Source: Bacillus sp. FJAT-29937 (GTDB lineage Bacteria > Bacillota > Bacilli > Bacillales > Cytobacillaceae). From it: a DNA stretch of 64,000 nucleotides. This document shows positions 41,929 to 50,790 of the stretch, one piece after another. The translations under genes and the position numbers were made by a program. Location: the NCBI RefSeq assembly GCF_001509555.1, contig NZ_LMAS01000004.1, positions 1 to 64,000 of the forward strand, given 5' to 3'. The notes below the pieces were generated by a model. It was not told where the DNA came from, did not search any database, and worked only from the letters and a program-made list of their open reading frames with translations. Position 1 is the first letter of the stretch. Each line of letters opens with the position of its first letter.

Positions 41929-42192
41929 CTAGGCAAAATCACTATAAAGAAGTCCCTTCCCAGTGATTTCCCCATATAATCTTTCCATTTGATTATTAGG
42001 CGTTTTCTGATTTTTTCCTGATGCCTTTTTGTCAGTGGGGATAAGCTCGTGTGACTGCTCTTTCTCTGGAGAATTAACTGAAGGCTTTATTCGATTAATA
42101 GGCACGAATCGATATGGGTCATACTTTTTGATCGCCGCTCTCTCCGCATATTGGCTATATTGATAATGGTTAACTGGAATAATATACCCCAT
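41929..42192 (-). CDS. Small hypothetical protein
   Basis: An 87-residue protein starting MGYIIPVNHYQYSQYAERA, with proline- and Lys-rich disordered middle (NSPEKEQSHELIPTDKKASG) and the tail MERLYGEITGKGLLYS. The conserved-looking ends and spore-gene neighbourhood suggest a Bacillaceae-specific protein. AAGGAGG precedes the ATG. No known function. Confidence 0.65.
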   Translation of the reverse strand: MGYIIPVNHYQYSQYAERAAIKKYDPYRFVPINRIKPSVNSPEKEQSHELIPTDKKASGKNQKTPNNQMERLYGEITGKGLLYSDFA

Positions 42193-42341
42193 TTTATCCT
42201 CCTTCTTTGTACAAACAATTTCTATAGAATTACGAAAATAGTTTTCTATTTATGACCATTTTCTTAAAAAACTTTCGTTAGTCTAGGCTTTTTTGTTATG
42301 ATAGAGTTTGTCTAAAAAAAGGCAAAGTTGAGGATAACTAG

Positions 42342-44660
42342 ATGAAAACAGCGAAGTTTAATAATGCAATCATTGATTTAACTCATATGAACAGGGAATT
42401 ATACCAATCCATATATGAAAATAGCAAAAAGGGAAAGCTCCATTGCCGATCTTGTGGTGATCCTGTTCGGTTCTACATAGGGATTGAAAAGGAACCTTAC
42501 TTTTATCATATTCATAATGAAGATAAGAAGTGTGTGGATCCCCCACCCCTCCTTATTTCAACACATAACGAACAACATGAATATAAGGAACAAAATGGAT
42601 TTAGAATTCCAAAATCGAGATCCATAACAGCAGAAACTCCGTCGGGAAACAATTATAAACAAGCACAGACATTGAAAACAAAAACTCCTTTTATTCCGGC
42701 AAAAGGATATGTAATGAATGGATCATTTCGTTATTTACGTGAATTGAATGAAGCGGGTGTCGTTCTTGATCATAATCAGGCGGAGGCCGTATCCCGAGTT
42801 AATGGACCGCTCCTTGTTCTTGCAGGAGCCGGCAGCGGAAAAACTCGTGTATTGACAGCAAGAACTGCTTTCATGATTAGTGAGCATGGAATTGACCCAA
42901 AATCAATTATGCTCGTTACTTTTACAGCGAAAGCTGCCGCAGAAATGAAGAATAGACTTCTAACCTATCCAAACATTGACCAACATAAGATTCAGCAGAT
43001 TGTATCTGGCACCTTTCATAGTCTGTTCTATCGGATTTTAGCCTTTCATTCTCCGAAAGAATGGTCTGCTTCTAAACTTCTAAGCAAGAGCTGGCAGCGG
43101 GACCAGCTTATAAAACAGGCTGGCAGAACATTAAACATAGATGAGAAGGAATTTGCCTTTGATCTCGCCCTCCAGCAAATTAGCTTTTGGAAAAATTCCA
43201 TCATACCCGATGACAAGGTTAGGCCTGAATCTGCATGGGAAGAGCAGGTTGCTCTTCTTTATCAGCTTTATGAGGAAGAGAAAAGGAAAAATGAATGGTT
43301 TGACTTCGATGATATGCTGCTTGGATGTTATACATTATTTCAAAATGAACCGTCCATTCTAGCCAAGTACCAAAAGCGGTTTCAATACTTTTTAATTGAT
43401 GAATTTCAAGACATTAATAAAATACAATATGAATTAATTAAAATGATGTCATCACAAACGCAAAATGTATGCGCAGTTGGGGATGATGACCAATCTATAT
43501 ATGCATTTCGCGGCAGTAATCCCCAATACCTGCTAGACTTTGAAAAAGACTTTTCTACAGCAGAAATCGTCATATTAAGTCAAAATTACCGCTCTTCACA
43601 TGAAATTGTTTCTGCTGCAAATGAAGTCATATCACAAAACAAAAATCGCCATGTGAAGAAAATGCAAGCTCAAATTTCTGGAACAAATCCGCCTGTCATT
43701 TTCTACCCATATGATGAAGAAGAAGAAGCAACCGCAATTGTTACTGATATGCAGGAAAAAATAGCAGAAGGCTTACAGCCAAGTGACATCATTGTTTTAT
43801 TTCGCACGAATACCGGAAGCCGCGCCATTTTCGAACGATTGGCTAACTCCAGCCTTCCGTTCAGGATTGAAATGGATGCAGAGTCTTTTTACGATCGTTT
43901 TGTCATAAAAAGCATGCTGAGCTTTCTACAGCTGTCTATTAATGAAGATCATCAAGATGCGATTAAAAATATTCTTCCAGCTCTTTTTGTCAAGCAAACA
44001 GCGATGAAGGATTTAATCGCAGAAAGTATATTAAAGGATTGCTCTCTTCTTGAATGCCTGAAATATATAAAAACAGGCTTTTCTTTTCAAGAAAAGAAAT
44101 TGTCAAAGAGTATAAAAGTGATCCGATCTTTATCAAAAATGTCACCTGTTTCAGCCATTGAAGCCATTGAAAAGGAGCTTGGATTTCAAGACTTTATTAA
44201 AAAGCGGGGCAATGACGGGAATATGATGGAGAAAGGCTCTGACGATCTTAAAGATCTTAAGGTTGCTGCAAGGAACTTTTCATCAATTGAGGATTTATTA
44301 AATCATGCAGACCATATGCGAGCCATGAATAAGGAAATGAAGGAATTCAGCAAAAAAAATCAAAATGCCATTTCGCTAAGCACGATACACCGTGCAAAAG
44401 GACTAGAGTATAAGGTCGTCTATATATTAGGAGCCGTTGATGGAAATTTGCCTCATGATTATGCTTTAGAAGCATCTCGTAACGGAGATTCTTCCTCTAT
44501 TGAAGAGGAGCGTAGACTTCTGTATGTAGCAATGACAAGAGCTATGGAATATTTATACATTTCAATTCCCGAAAAAAGACGCGGAAAACAGGCTGCCCCA
44601 TCGAGATTTCTTTCCGGTATGCAAAGGCACTCAATGGCTTTGAATATATCTTTACATTAA
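42342..44660 (+). CDS. yjcD: UvrD/PcrA-like DNA helicase, YjcD
   Basis: A 772-residue superfamily 1 helicase. An N-terminal extension carries a zinc-finger-like CRSCGDPVRFY. Helicase motifs: Walker A GAGSGKTRV (about 163-171), TFTAKAAAEM (Ia), DEFQDINKIQ (II), GDDDQSIYAFRG (III), QNYRSSHEIV (IV), LSTIHRAKGLEYKVVYI (V) and LLYVAMTRAMEYLYIS (VI). Likely acts in DNA repair. No ribosome binding site stronger than GAGGAT is visible. Confidence 0.93.
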   Translation: MKTAKFNNAIIDLTHMNRELYQSIYENSKKGKLHCRSCGDPVRFYIGIEKEPYFYHIHNEDKKCVDPPPLLISTHNEQHEYKEQNGFRIPKSRSITAETPSGNNYKQAQTLKTKTPFIPAKGYVMNGSFRYLRELNEAGVVLDHNQAEAVSRVNGPLLVLAGAGSGKTRVLTARTAFMISEHGIDPKSIMLVTFTAKAAAEMKNRLLTYPNIDQHKIQQIVSGTFHSLFYRILAFHSPKEWSASKLLSKSWQRDQLIKQAGRTLNIDEKEFAFDLALQQISFWKNSIIPDDKVRPESAWEEQVALLYQLYEEEKRKNEWFDFDDMLLGCYTLFQNEPSILAKYQKRFQYFLIDEFQDINKIQYELIKMMSSQTQNVCAVGDDDQSIYAFRGSNPQYLLDFEKDFSTAEIVILSQNYRSSHEIVSAANEVISQNKNRHVKKMQAQISGTNPPVIFYPYDEEEEATAIVTDMQEKIAEGLQPSDIIVLFRTNTGSRAIFERLANSSLPFRIEMDAESFYDRFVIKSMLSFLQLSINEDHQDAIKNILPALFVKQTAMKDLIAESILKDCSLLECLKYIKTGFSFQEKKLSKSIKVIRSLSKMSPVSAIEAIEKELGFQDFIKKRGNDGNMMEKGSDDLKDLKVAARNFSSIEDLLNHADHMRAMNKEMKEFSKKNQNAISLSTIHRAKGLEYKVVYILGAVDGNLPHDYALEASRNGDSSSIEEERRLLYVAMTRAMEYLYISIPEKRRGKQAAPSRFLSGMQRHSMALNISLH

Positions 44661-44665
44661 GAAAA

Positions 44666-44698
44666 GACCTGGATATTTAAACTCCAGGTCCTCTTTTT
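44666..44698 (+). terminator. Terminator after the YjcD-like helicase
   Basis: GACCTGGA, nine-base loop, TCCAGGTC, then CTCTTTTT. Confidence 0.85.
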
Positions 44699-44700
44699 CC

Positions 44701-44967
44701 TTATTTTTTATTGATCATTTGTGAAATGGTGCCAAAATCAAGCTGTTTTCCATCTGCGACAATTGACTGTACAATTTTGTCCTCTGTTTCTTTATTTACT
44801 GGCCTATTTGCAATTTGCGATACTCTTCGAATGACACTTCTCACTGTTTTTTCATCTTTAAAATTTGCATTTTGTAATGAATTAGCTAAATCAAATACAT
44901 CCTTCATATTAACGCCAGTTTTCTGCTCAATATTTTTAAAAAAATTATTATCCATTTCTAGGTTCAC
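44701..44967 (-). CDS. spoVIF: Stage VI sporulation protein F
   Basis: An 88-residue protein with the SpoVIF (YjcC) pattern: DNNFFKNIEQKTGVNMKDVF and FKDEKTVRSVIRRVSQIANRPV, ending FGTISQMINKK. In B. subtilis it is needed for late coat assembly with GerE. GGGCGTGAAC precedes the ATG. Converges with the helicase gene. Confidence 0.92.
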   Translation of the reverse strand: MNLEMDNNFFKNIEQKTGVNMKDVFDLANSLQNANFKDEKTVRSVIRRVSQIANRPVNKETEDKIVQSIVADGKQLDFGTISQMINKK

Positions 44968-45020
44968 GCCCTTTCCTAAACTACTTTATATAGTATGAAA
45001 TTGGGCGTAAAACGTGAAAA

Positions 45021-45055
45021 AAAACAGGCAAATGTTAAACATTTGCCTGTTTTTT
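45021..45055 (-). terminator. Terminator after the YjcZ-family gene
   Basis: AACAGGCAAATG and CATTTGCCTGTT around TTAAA, T-run on the minus strand. Confidence 0.88.
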
Positions 45056-45062
45056 AGCAGTA

Positions 45063-45197
45063 TTATATACAGCTGCAACCAACAATAATTAACAAAATAA
45101 ACAAAACGACAATTAAGACGAAATTTGAGCGGAAGCCGCCACCGTAGCCGTATCCGCCATAGCCTCCAAAACCGCATCCTCCAAAACCGAAGCCCAT
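45063..45197 (-). CDS. YjcZ-family small sporulation protein
   Basis: A 44-residue protein: Gly/Tyr/Phe-rich N-terminus ([20 protein letters not shown]) and a single membrane helix ([19 protein letters not shown]). This is the YjcZ family, expressed late in sporulation and often found in multiple copies. AGGTG precedes the ATG. Followed by a strong terminator. Confidence 0.9.
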   Translation of the reverse strand: MGFGFGGCGFGGYGGYGYGGGFRSNFVLIVVLFILLIIVGCSCI

Positions 45198-45299
45198 GTC
45201 CCTACACCTCACTTTATTTAGTCTTTAACACAATATGACAAATGATGATGAGGTGTGTGGGCAAGCTCCTATCTTTGTCTTATTTTATAAATTTGATTT

Positions 45300-45656
45300 T
45301 TATCCTTTTGGCTTAAAGATAAGAGCCCCTATAAACCCGAATACGATAGCTGCGGAGATACCCGAACTCGTAACCTCAAACATCCCTGTTAATACGCCTA
45401 CAAGGCCGTGCTTTTCCGCTTCATTCAAGGCACCATGAACGAGGGAGTTCCCAAAGCTTGTAATGGGGATCGTTGCACCAGCACCGGCAAAATCAATTAA
45501 TGGTTCATAAAGTCCAACACCATCCAGAATAGCTCCTATTACGACAAGAAGGCTTAATGTATGTCCTGGTGTTAATTTAGCAACATCAAATAATAACTGG
45601 CCAATCACACAGATTATTCCTCCAACGACAAAAGCCCAAAAAAACATTGGCAGCAT
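45300..45656 (-). CDS. spoVAE: Stage V sporulation protein AE
   Basis: A 118-residue membrane protein with three or four helices ([55 protein letters not shown]) and the [19 protein letters not shown] loop. It matches the SpoVAEb/SpoVAC-like family. It helps form the dipicolinic acid channel in the spore inner membrane. Third gene of spoVAC-AD-AE. Confidence 0.92.
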   Translation of the reverse strand: MLPMFFWAFVVGGIICVIGQLLFDVAKLTPGHTLSLLVVIGAILDGVGLYEPLIDFAGAGATIPITSFGNSLVHGALNEAEKHGLVGVLTGMFEVTSSGISAAIVFGFIGALIFKPKG

Positions 45657-45671
45657 TTGTTTATCCCTCCT

Positions 45672-46691
45672 TTACTTGTTATCCATTTCGATTGAAACAG
45701 CATGTGCAATGCAGGGAATAGTCTCGTTTTGCTGAAACGTTAAGGGTGACAAAAGTGCACCAGTTGCCACTACTAGAATTCTCCTATATACACCCTGTTT
45801 CATTTGATTCAGCAAATGTCCATAAAGAACCGTTGCTGAACAGCCTGCACCGCTGCCCCCTGAATTGACAGGCTGATCCTCTTTATATATAAGCAATCCA
45901 CAATCTTGAAATTTATTTCTCTCTATTTTTAAGCCTGCATTCGTTAATAATTCATAAGTAGTACTCTGTCCAATTTTCCCTAAATCCCCTGTTACAATTA
46001 AGTCGTAGTATGATGGATCTAATTGTAAGTCCTTGAAATGGGCTTTAATCGTTTCGGCTGCTGCTGGAGCCATCGCCCCTCCCATATTAAATGGGTCAGT
46101 GATACCCATATCAACGACCTTTCCAATTGTTGCGGAAGTTGTATAGGGAAGATTTTCATTGCCTTCATTTACTTTTACAAGGGCCATCCCAGCACCTGTT
46201 ATCGTCCATTGCGCTGTTGGAGGCTTCTGCCCTCCGTATTCTGTAGGGTATCTAAATTGTCTTTCCGCTGCTGAATTATGACTCGCCGCACCTGTAAGAA
46301 TATATTTGGCCCCTTGATTATTTAAGATAAAGGAAGCGAGTGCTAAACCCTCCATGGAAGTTGAGCAAGCCCCGAATATCCCAAAATACGGAATTTGATT
46401 CGTCCTTGCACTAAAGCTTGTCGGGGTAATTTGATTTATTAAATCTCCCGCAATATAGAAATGAACATCGTCATCCTGCAGATTGCCCTTTTTTAAAGCT
46501 GCTTCACAGGCTTCTTCAATTAACACTCTGTGGGCCTTCTCATATGAATCCTGCCCCATCCATAAATCATCGTGAAGAACGTCGAAATCATTAGCAAGTT
46601 TTCCATTTGCTTCAAATGGCCCCCCTGATACACCGGTTGCTGCGATAATAGGACGATTCTGAAATACCCAAGACTGCTTTCCTCTAAGCAT
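45672..46691 (-). CDS. spoVAD: Stage V sporulation protein AD
   Basis: Start at ATG 46691, overlapping the spoVAC stop as TAATG. The 339-residue thiolase-fold protein starts MLRGKQSWVFQNRPII and has GACSTSMEGLALAS and GGSGAGCSATVLYGHLL. SpoVAD binds dipicolinic acid and is held at the spore membrane. Length is normal. Confidence 0.95.
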   Translation of the reverse strand: MLRGKQSWVFQNRPIIAATGVSGGPFEANGKLANDFDVLHDDLWMGQDSYEKAHRVLIEEACEAALKKGNLQDDDVHFYIAGDLINQITPTSFSARTNQIPYFGIFGACSTSMEGLALASFILNNQGAKYILTGAASHNSAAERQFRYPTEYGGQKPPTAQWTITGAGMALVKVNEGNENLPYTTSATIGKVVDMGITDPFNMGGAMAPAAAETIKAHFKDLQLDPSYYDLIVTGDLGKIGQSTTYELLTNAGLKIERNKFQDCGLLIYKEDQPVNSGGSGAGCSATVLYGHLLNQMKQGVYRRILVVATGALLSPLTFQQNETIPCIAHAVSIEMDNK

Positions 46692-47167
46692 TACAAAACA
46701 CCCCATTGAATTAATATCGTTTTAATTAAGGCAACAACAAAGGCTGAAAAGACTCCGAATAAAATAACCGAACCCGCTAGTTTAAACATGTTTCCCCCAA
46801 CCCCAAGAACAAACCCTTCCGTTTTGTGTTCAATCGCCGCAGAAATTACTGCATTTCCAAACCCCGTTACAGGTACAGCCGTTCCCGCTCCAGCGTATTG
46901 GCCAATATGATCATAAACGCCGAGACCTGTAAGAAGCATAGATAAGAATACCATTGTAGCAACAGTTGGACTTCCAGCCGTCTGCTCGGTAAAGTTGAAA
47001 AAATATATATAGAAATAAGTAATCGCCTGTCCAATTGCACAAATGACGCCGCCTACCCAGAATGCTTTAAAGCAATTTTTTAAGACCGGGCGTTTAAGCT
47101 CATGCTTCTGCTGCAATGTTTGATATTTTTGTTGCTCTGGTGTAAGTTTCTTCTTGTCCTTCCCCAT
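46691..47167 (-). CDS. spoVAC: Stage V sporulation protein AC
   Basis: A 158-residue membrane protein with a basic N-terminus (MGKDKKKLTPEQQKYQ) and four helices; the GAGTAVPVTGFGNAVISAAIEH loop is shared with SpoVAE. SpoVAC acts as a mechanosensitive part of the dipicolinate channel. Starts the spoVA set here, 13 bp after the lipoprotein gene. Confidence 0.95.
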   Translation of the reverse strand: MGKDKKKLTPEQQKYQTLQQKHELKRPVLKNCFKAFWVGGVICAIGQAITYFYIYFFNFTEQTAGSPTVATMVFLSMLLTGLGVYDHIGQYAGAGTAVPVTGFGNAVISAAIEHKTEGFVLGVGGNMFKLAGSVILFGVFSAFVVALIKTILIQWGVL

Positions 47168-47180
47168 CTTATTCTCCTTT

Positions 47181-47657
47181 CTACGCCATTTCTTGTTTAA
47201 GTCTAATTATTTCTTCTAATTTTTGATTTGCTTTCTTATCTGTGAAGTTAGGATCTTCCATTTTTTCATTTAGTTTTACAGCTTCAAGGAAAATTTTATA
47301 ATCACTGGAGACTGTAAAATTCTCATCTTTATATTTTTTCTCCAACTTATCTGATATCCTCTTCTCAATTCCTTTCATCTTAAATCGGTACATTTGCTTT
47401 ACTTTATAAACAACCAAAGTATCCTTCTTTCCTTTTATGACCGCAACATCATATATTTCTTTCATAGAACTGATGTCTTGTTTGATGCTTTCCACTAAAT
47501 CAAGCTTTTCCTTCGTGTTGCTTTCAAGTAAAGCTGGACTAGGATTAGTTGTCTTAATTAATGCAAGCTCACTCTTTTTTGTCTCGTCACTCCCTATGCC
47601 ACAGCCTGCTAATCCGGCAGCCATTATGAAAATGATGATGCAAATTTTTGTCCGCAT
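47181..47657 (-). CDS. YhcN/YlaJ-family sporulation lipoprotein
   Basis: A 158-residue lipoprotein: signal peptide MRTKICIIIFIMAAGLAGC with lipobox cysteine at 19, then a soluble domain with SIKQDISSMKEIYDVAVIKGK and a C-terminal coiled region. This matches spore lipoproteins of the YhcN/YlaJ type. Upstream of and close to spoVAC; likely made in the forespore with it. Confidence 0.8.
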   Translation of the reverse strand: MRTKICIIIFIMAAGLAGCGIGSDETKKSELALIKTTNPSPALLESNTKEKLDLVESIKQDISSMKEIYDVAVIKGKKDTLVVYKVKQMYRFKMKGIEKRISDKLEKKYKDENFTVSSDYKIFLEAVKLNEKMEDPNFTDKKANQKLEEIIRLKQEMA

Positions 47658-47770
47658 AAATCTTCCCTTCCTTACTCGTCCGTAATCATAAAGTATTTCT
47701 TCATTTATTGTCCTCGATTCATAGTAAAATTATGAATTCACGAGTCACCAAATTATGTAAATAAGATAAT

Positions 47771-47797
47771 AAAAAAACAGCCGGAAATTCCGACTGT
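47771..47797 (-). terminator. Terminator after the small basic gene at 47799
   Basis: ACAGTCGGAATTTCCGGCTGT followed by T7 on the minus strand. Confidence 0.85.
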
Positions 47798-47798
47798 A

Positions 47799-47903
47799 CT
47801 ATTGCTTCGTTTTCTTCGTTTTTTTCCCGCATCCACAACCACTTTTTTTCTTAACTGTTTGACTTGCTTGATTCTTTATTGGTTCAGAACTTTTTTTATA
47901 CAT
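47799..47903 (-). CDS. Very small basic protein with a C-x-C knuckle
   Basis: A 34-residue protein, MYKKSSEPIKNQASQTVKKK followed by SGCGCGKKTKKTKQ. Very basic, with a GCGCG metal-binding-like motif. GGGGTGAG precedes the ATG and a strong terminator follows directly after the stop, supporting a real gene. Possibly a spore or DNA-associated protein; no known function. Confidence 0.6.
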   Translation of the reverse strand: MYKKSSEPIKNQASQTVKKKSGCGCGKKTKKTKQ

Positions 47904-48043
47904 GTTTAATCTCACCCCTTATGAGTCTTTTTTAAGTTCACCTTTGAACATCCTTTTCCTGCTTATCGCTGGCATTTACTATCTCCTTTCATATAATATA
48001 TGAGCAGCGGTGTAAGCTTGTGTAAATCAGAGGCCTATATTGG

Positions 48044-48400
48044 TTATTCATTTAGCAATTTTTGAACAATTGTTTCAATAATTGATGCAAGCCCTGCCAC
48101 AGCAAGAATAATAAGGATAGGAATAGCAATTGATAAAAAGTATATATACACAACACATACGAAAATAGATGTCCAAACACCCGTACACCAATAGCAGCTT
48201 AGCAATTCACCCATAAATCCGCGAATGCCGCCTTTTTTCGGAGAAACATAAATATCAACGCCTCCTGTTTCGTTCTTCTCCTCAAATTCATCAAAAAATG
48301 GACTTCTCAAAAATTCAGTAATTTTGTCATAGACTAATAACCTCGTTAGTCTAAAGCTTGCCAAGGCTAGTATCAATAATTCCATTAATGATAATTCCAA
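48044..48400 (-). CDS. yjcA: DUF1360 protein, YjcA-like
   Basis: A 118-residue membrane protein. FRLTRLLVYDKITEFLRSPF starts the DUF1360 domain, GELLSCYWCTGVWTSIFVCVVY has the conserved C-x2-C, and the C-terminus holds two membrane helices. In B. subtilis YjcA is a sporulation protein. Divergent from cotZ. Confidence 0.88.
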   Translation of the reverse strand: MELSLMELLILALASFRLTRLLVYDKITEFLRSPFFDEFEEKNETGGVDIYVSPKKGGIRGFMGELLSCYWCTGVWTSIFVCVVYIYFLSIAIPILIILAVAGLASIIETIVQKLLNE

Positions 48401-48532
48401 GCTATTTCCATCCTTTCGTAAAAAAATTGCCTATTTTTTTATAAAACAAGGCGTTTGTCCGTAACCCATAGGGCACTTCGGCAATATGTTATTAGTGTAG
48501 TATCACAAGAATCAAATAAGGAGGAAACTATA

Positions 48533-49150
48533 ATGGGTTGTGGAAAAAAAGACGACAACTTAAAACAGCACAATCAGAATTGTGTATGTGAAGTAGTCCG
48601 TGCGATAAAAGATATTCAAGAAAATGCAGAAGAAGAATGCCAATGCCCTTCTAACTGCTTTCTAGAACCGCTTGGAGCTATCTCACCTTCTGCAAAGGGA
48701 AGACCAATGCGCCCGGATACACGTGTAATTGTCCTTAGCACTGCTGATGGAACACCTTTCCATGCTTTTTTCACCAATAATAGAAGAATGGGTATGGGAA
48801 TGGGCATGGGAATGGGAAAAGACGGTGGTAAAGACAAAGATCAAGCATGTGTATCCATCTTCTTCAGGGTTGAAGATGTATTTGACAACTGCTGTGCAGT
48901 CCTTCGTGTTCTAGAACCAGTTAAAATGGAAGGCCAAGGGAATAAAGACCAACAAGGACAGAATCAAAATCAGCAAATGCAAATGCAAAGATTTAAGCCA
49001 GTAAACCTTGTAAAAGATGGCAAAATCGACTTACATGCAGTATGCGATGTTGACTTTTTCCGCAGTACAGGAGACTGCATTACAGTTGATCTTGGCTGCT
49101 TCTGCGCAGTCCAATGTATTGCTGACGTAGATTTAAATATTTGCGAATAA
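48533..49150 (+). CDS. cotZ: Spore coat protein CotY/CotZ
   Basis: Start at ATG 48533 with AAGGAGG 8 bases upstream; the frame is open further but unsupported. The 205-residue cysteine-rich protein begins MGCGKKDDN and has CVCEVVRAIKDIQ, CQCPSNCFLEPLG, CVSIFFRVEDVFDNCCAVLR and CFCAVQCIADVDL. CotZ self-assembles through disulfides into the spore crust. A Met-Gly repeat (MGMGMGMG, about residue 88) and a Gln-rich stretch make local low-complexity inserts. Confidence 0.95.
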   Translation: MGCGKKDDNLKQHNQNCVCEVVRAIKDIQENAEEECQCPSNCFLEPLGAISPSAKGRPMRPDTRVIVLSTADGTPFHAFFTNNRRMGMGMGMGMGKDGGKDKDQACVSIFFRVEDVFDNCCAVLRVLEPVKMEGQGNKDQQGQNQNQQMQMQRFKPVNLVKDGKIDLHAVCDVDFFRSTGDCITVDLGCFCAVQCIADVDLNICE

Positions 49151-49168
49151 AAAAATGAATAAAAAAGA

Positions 49169-49202
49169 AGCCAGTCGTTTAAATACGGCTGGCTATTTTT
49201 TT
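49169..49202. terminator. Terminator between cotZ and cotO
   Basis: AGCCAGTCGT and ACGGCTGGCT, then T-run; convergent genes on both sides. Confidence 0.85.
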
Positions 49203-49205
49203 ATG

Positions 49206-49778
49206 CTATTTTCTTATTCCAACCATTCGGATTTCTTTGACTGATTGAATTTGAAGCTCTCTCGTTTTTCCATCTAATAATTTGATTTCAATCAGTTCAT
49301 CTGTTTTTCCAATCAATACCCCTCGAAAGCTGCCTGCTTCTGTTTCAAACACACAAGGGACGGGTGGAAGCTGTATAGGAAAGTTTAATAAATAATTTAT
49401 ACGTTCCTCGGTATTCATTTCTTTAAAGCTCTTTAACCGCTTAAAAGAGGGCTCTGGTCTTTTTCTAATATGTGGGGCCAAGGAAGATTCAGATTCATTT
49501 TCCCTATTTTCAGCTTCGTAATTTTCAATTAATTCTGTTGCCTTCCCGCTTTCCTTTACAACAACTTCCTTCCTTTCATTTTCGGCCAATTCTTCATGCT
49601 CCTTCGTCCCCAAAGTTTCTTGATCATTTAAATCCTTGACGTTATTAGCGGAAGCTGTCCTCTTTTTTTCTCTTTCTGCTGCTTTACTTGAAAAAGTTTC
49701 CTGCATATTAGGAACGGGCCTTTGTATTCCAGGTTGAGTAATATGAAAAAAAGGCTCTTTTTTATTCATTTTTGGCAT
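49206..49778 (-). CDS. cotO: Spore coat protein CotO
   Basis: Start at ATG 49778, after GGAGGT; an ATG at 49808 is in frame but lies upstream of that site. The 190-residue protein has a conserved N-terminus (KMNKKEPFFHITQPGIQRP), a long acidic disordered middle (about 40-115) and a structured C-terminus (RINYLLNFPIQLPPVPCVFE, VLIGKTDELIEIKLLDGK). CotO is an outer-coat morphogenetic protein, encoded next to cotZ in B. subtilis too. Confidence 0.88.
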   Translation of the reverse strand: MPKMNKKEPFFHITQPGIQRPVPNMQETFSSKAAEREKKRTASANNVKDLNDQETLGTKEHEELAENERKEVVVKESGKATELIENYEAENRENESESSLAPHIRKRPEPSFKRLKSFKEMNTEERINYLLNFPIQLPPVPCVFETEAGSFRGVLIGKTDELIEIKLLDGKTRELQIQSVKEIRMVGIRK

Positions 49779-49879
49779 TTTATCTACCTCCATCACAAAT
49801 GGGTTCATTTATAAGTATGCAAATAATCTATTTTCGTTGCCATTTGGAGGAAAAAGGTGTCATTATAATTACTTTAGAG

Positions 49880-49907
49880 AAAAAAACCCGTTTCACATGG
49901 AAACGGG
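49880..49907 (-). terminator. Terminator of fabI
   Basis: CCCGTTTC and GAAACGGG with loop CATGT, then T6 on the minus strand. Confidence 0.85.
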
Positions 49908-49916
49908 ATCGTTATA

Positions 49917-50687
49917 CTATAGGATATGGTAGCCGGAATCAACGTGAATATTTTCACCAGTAATCCCACGGGATAAGTCACTAAAAAGAAATGCGGCCGT
50001 ATCGCCAACCTCTTCAGGTGTAGTTGTTCTCCGTAGTGGAGCTCGTTCTTCGATCTCCTTAAGAACTGAATTGAAATCACTTACTCCTTTTGCAGAAAGG
50101 GTACGAATTGGACCTGCAGAAATAGAATTGACGCGAATACCAGCTTTACCAAGGTCATTAGCCAAATACTTAACACTCGCATCAAGAGAAGCTTTCGCAA
50201 CACCCATGACGTTATAGTTTTTGATCGCACGCTCACCCCCTAAATATGTTAACGTAACGATGCTTCCTCCCTCTGTCATTAAATCCTTCGCAACCTTTGC
50301 AACAGCAGTTAAAGAGTAGGAACTAATGTTATGTGCCAGCAAAAATCCGTCCCTCGTTGTATTCATGTAATCACCTTGAAGTTCCTCTTTATTAGCAAAT
50401 GCAATACAGTGTGCAAGCCCATGAATCGTTCCAACCTGCTCTTTAATTTCTGCAAAGCATTTGTCAATATCCTGGTCATTTGTTACGTCACAAGGCAGGA
50501 CAAGGGAATTTGCCCCCTCAAGGGATTCTGCTAACTCACGAACACTTCCCTCTAGCCGTTCACCCGCATAAGTAAAAATTAAACGGGCGCCTGCCGTATG
50601 AAGGGATCTGGCAATCCCCCATGCGATACTGCGCTTATTGGCTACTCCCATGACAACAAAGGTTTTTCCATTTAAAGAAAGGGTCAT
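49917..50687 (-). CDS. fabI: Enoyl-ACP reductase FabI
   Basis: A 256-residue short-chain dehydrogenase: GKTFVVMGVANKRSIAWGIA holds the nucleotide-binding segment, SLTAVAKVAKDLM and TLTYLGGERAIKNYNVMGVAK hold the Y-x6-Y-x6-K catalytic residues, and SAGPIRTLSAKGV is the flexible substrate loop. Last step of fatty acid elongation with NAD(P)H. Length and motifs are normal. A FapR-type operator lies upstream. Confidence 0.96.
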   Translation of the reverse strand: MTLSLNGKTFVVMGVANKRSIAWGIARSLHTAGARLIFTYAGERLEGSVRELAESLEGANSLVLPCDVTNDQDIDKCFAEIKEQVGTIHGLAHCIAFANKEELQGDYMNTTRDGFLLAHNISSYSLTAVAKVAKDLMTEGGSIVTLTYLGGERAIKNYNVMGVAKASLDASVKYLANDLGKAGIRVNSISAGPIRTLSAKGVSDFNSVLKEIEERAPLRRTTTPEEVGDTAAFLFSDLSRGITGENIHVDSGYHIL

Positions 50688-50719
50688 TTTTTCCAGCCTC
50701 CTAAATATTATTACAAGTT

Positions 50720-50738
50720 ATTAGTACCTAGTACTAAT
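50720..50738. promoter_or_regulatory. FapR operator of fabI
   Basis: ATTAGTACCTAGTACTAAT, a perfect match to the known FapR palindrome, 33 bp before the fabI start. FapR releases it in the presence of malonyl-CoA. Confidence 0.9.
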
Positions 50739-50790
50739 TTTACTATAATATTTAGAAAAAGGAAAGAAAGTAGTTGAATTTGGTTCTATT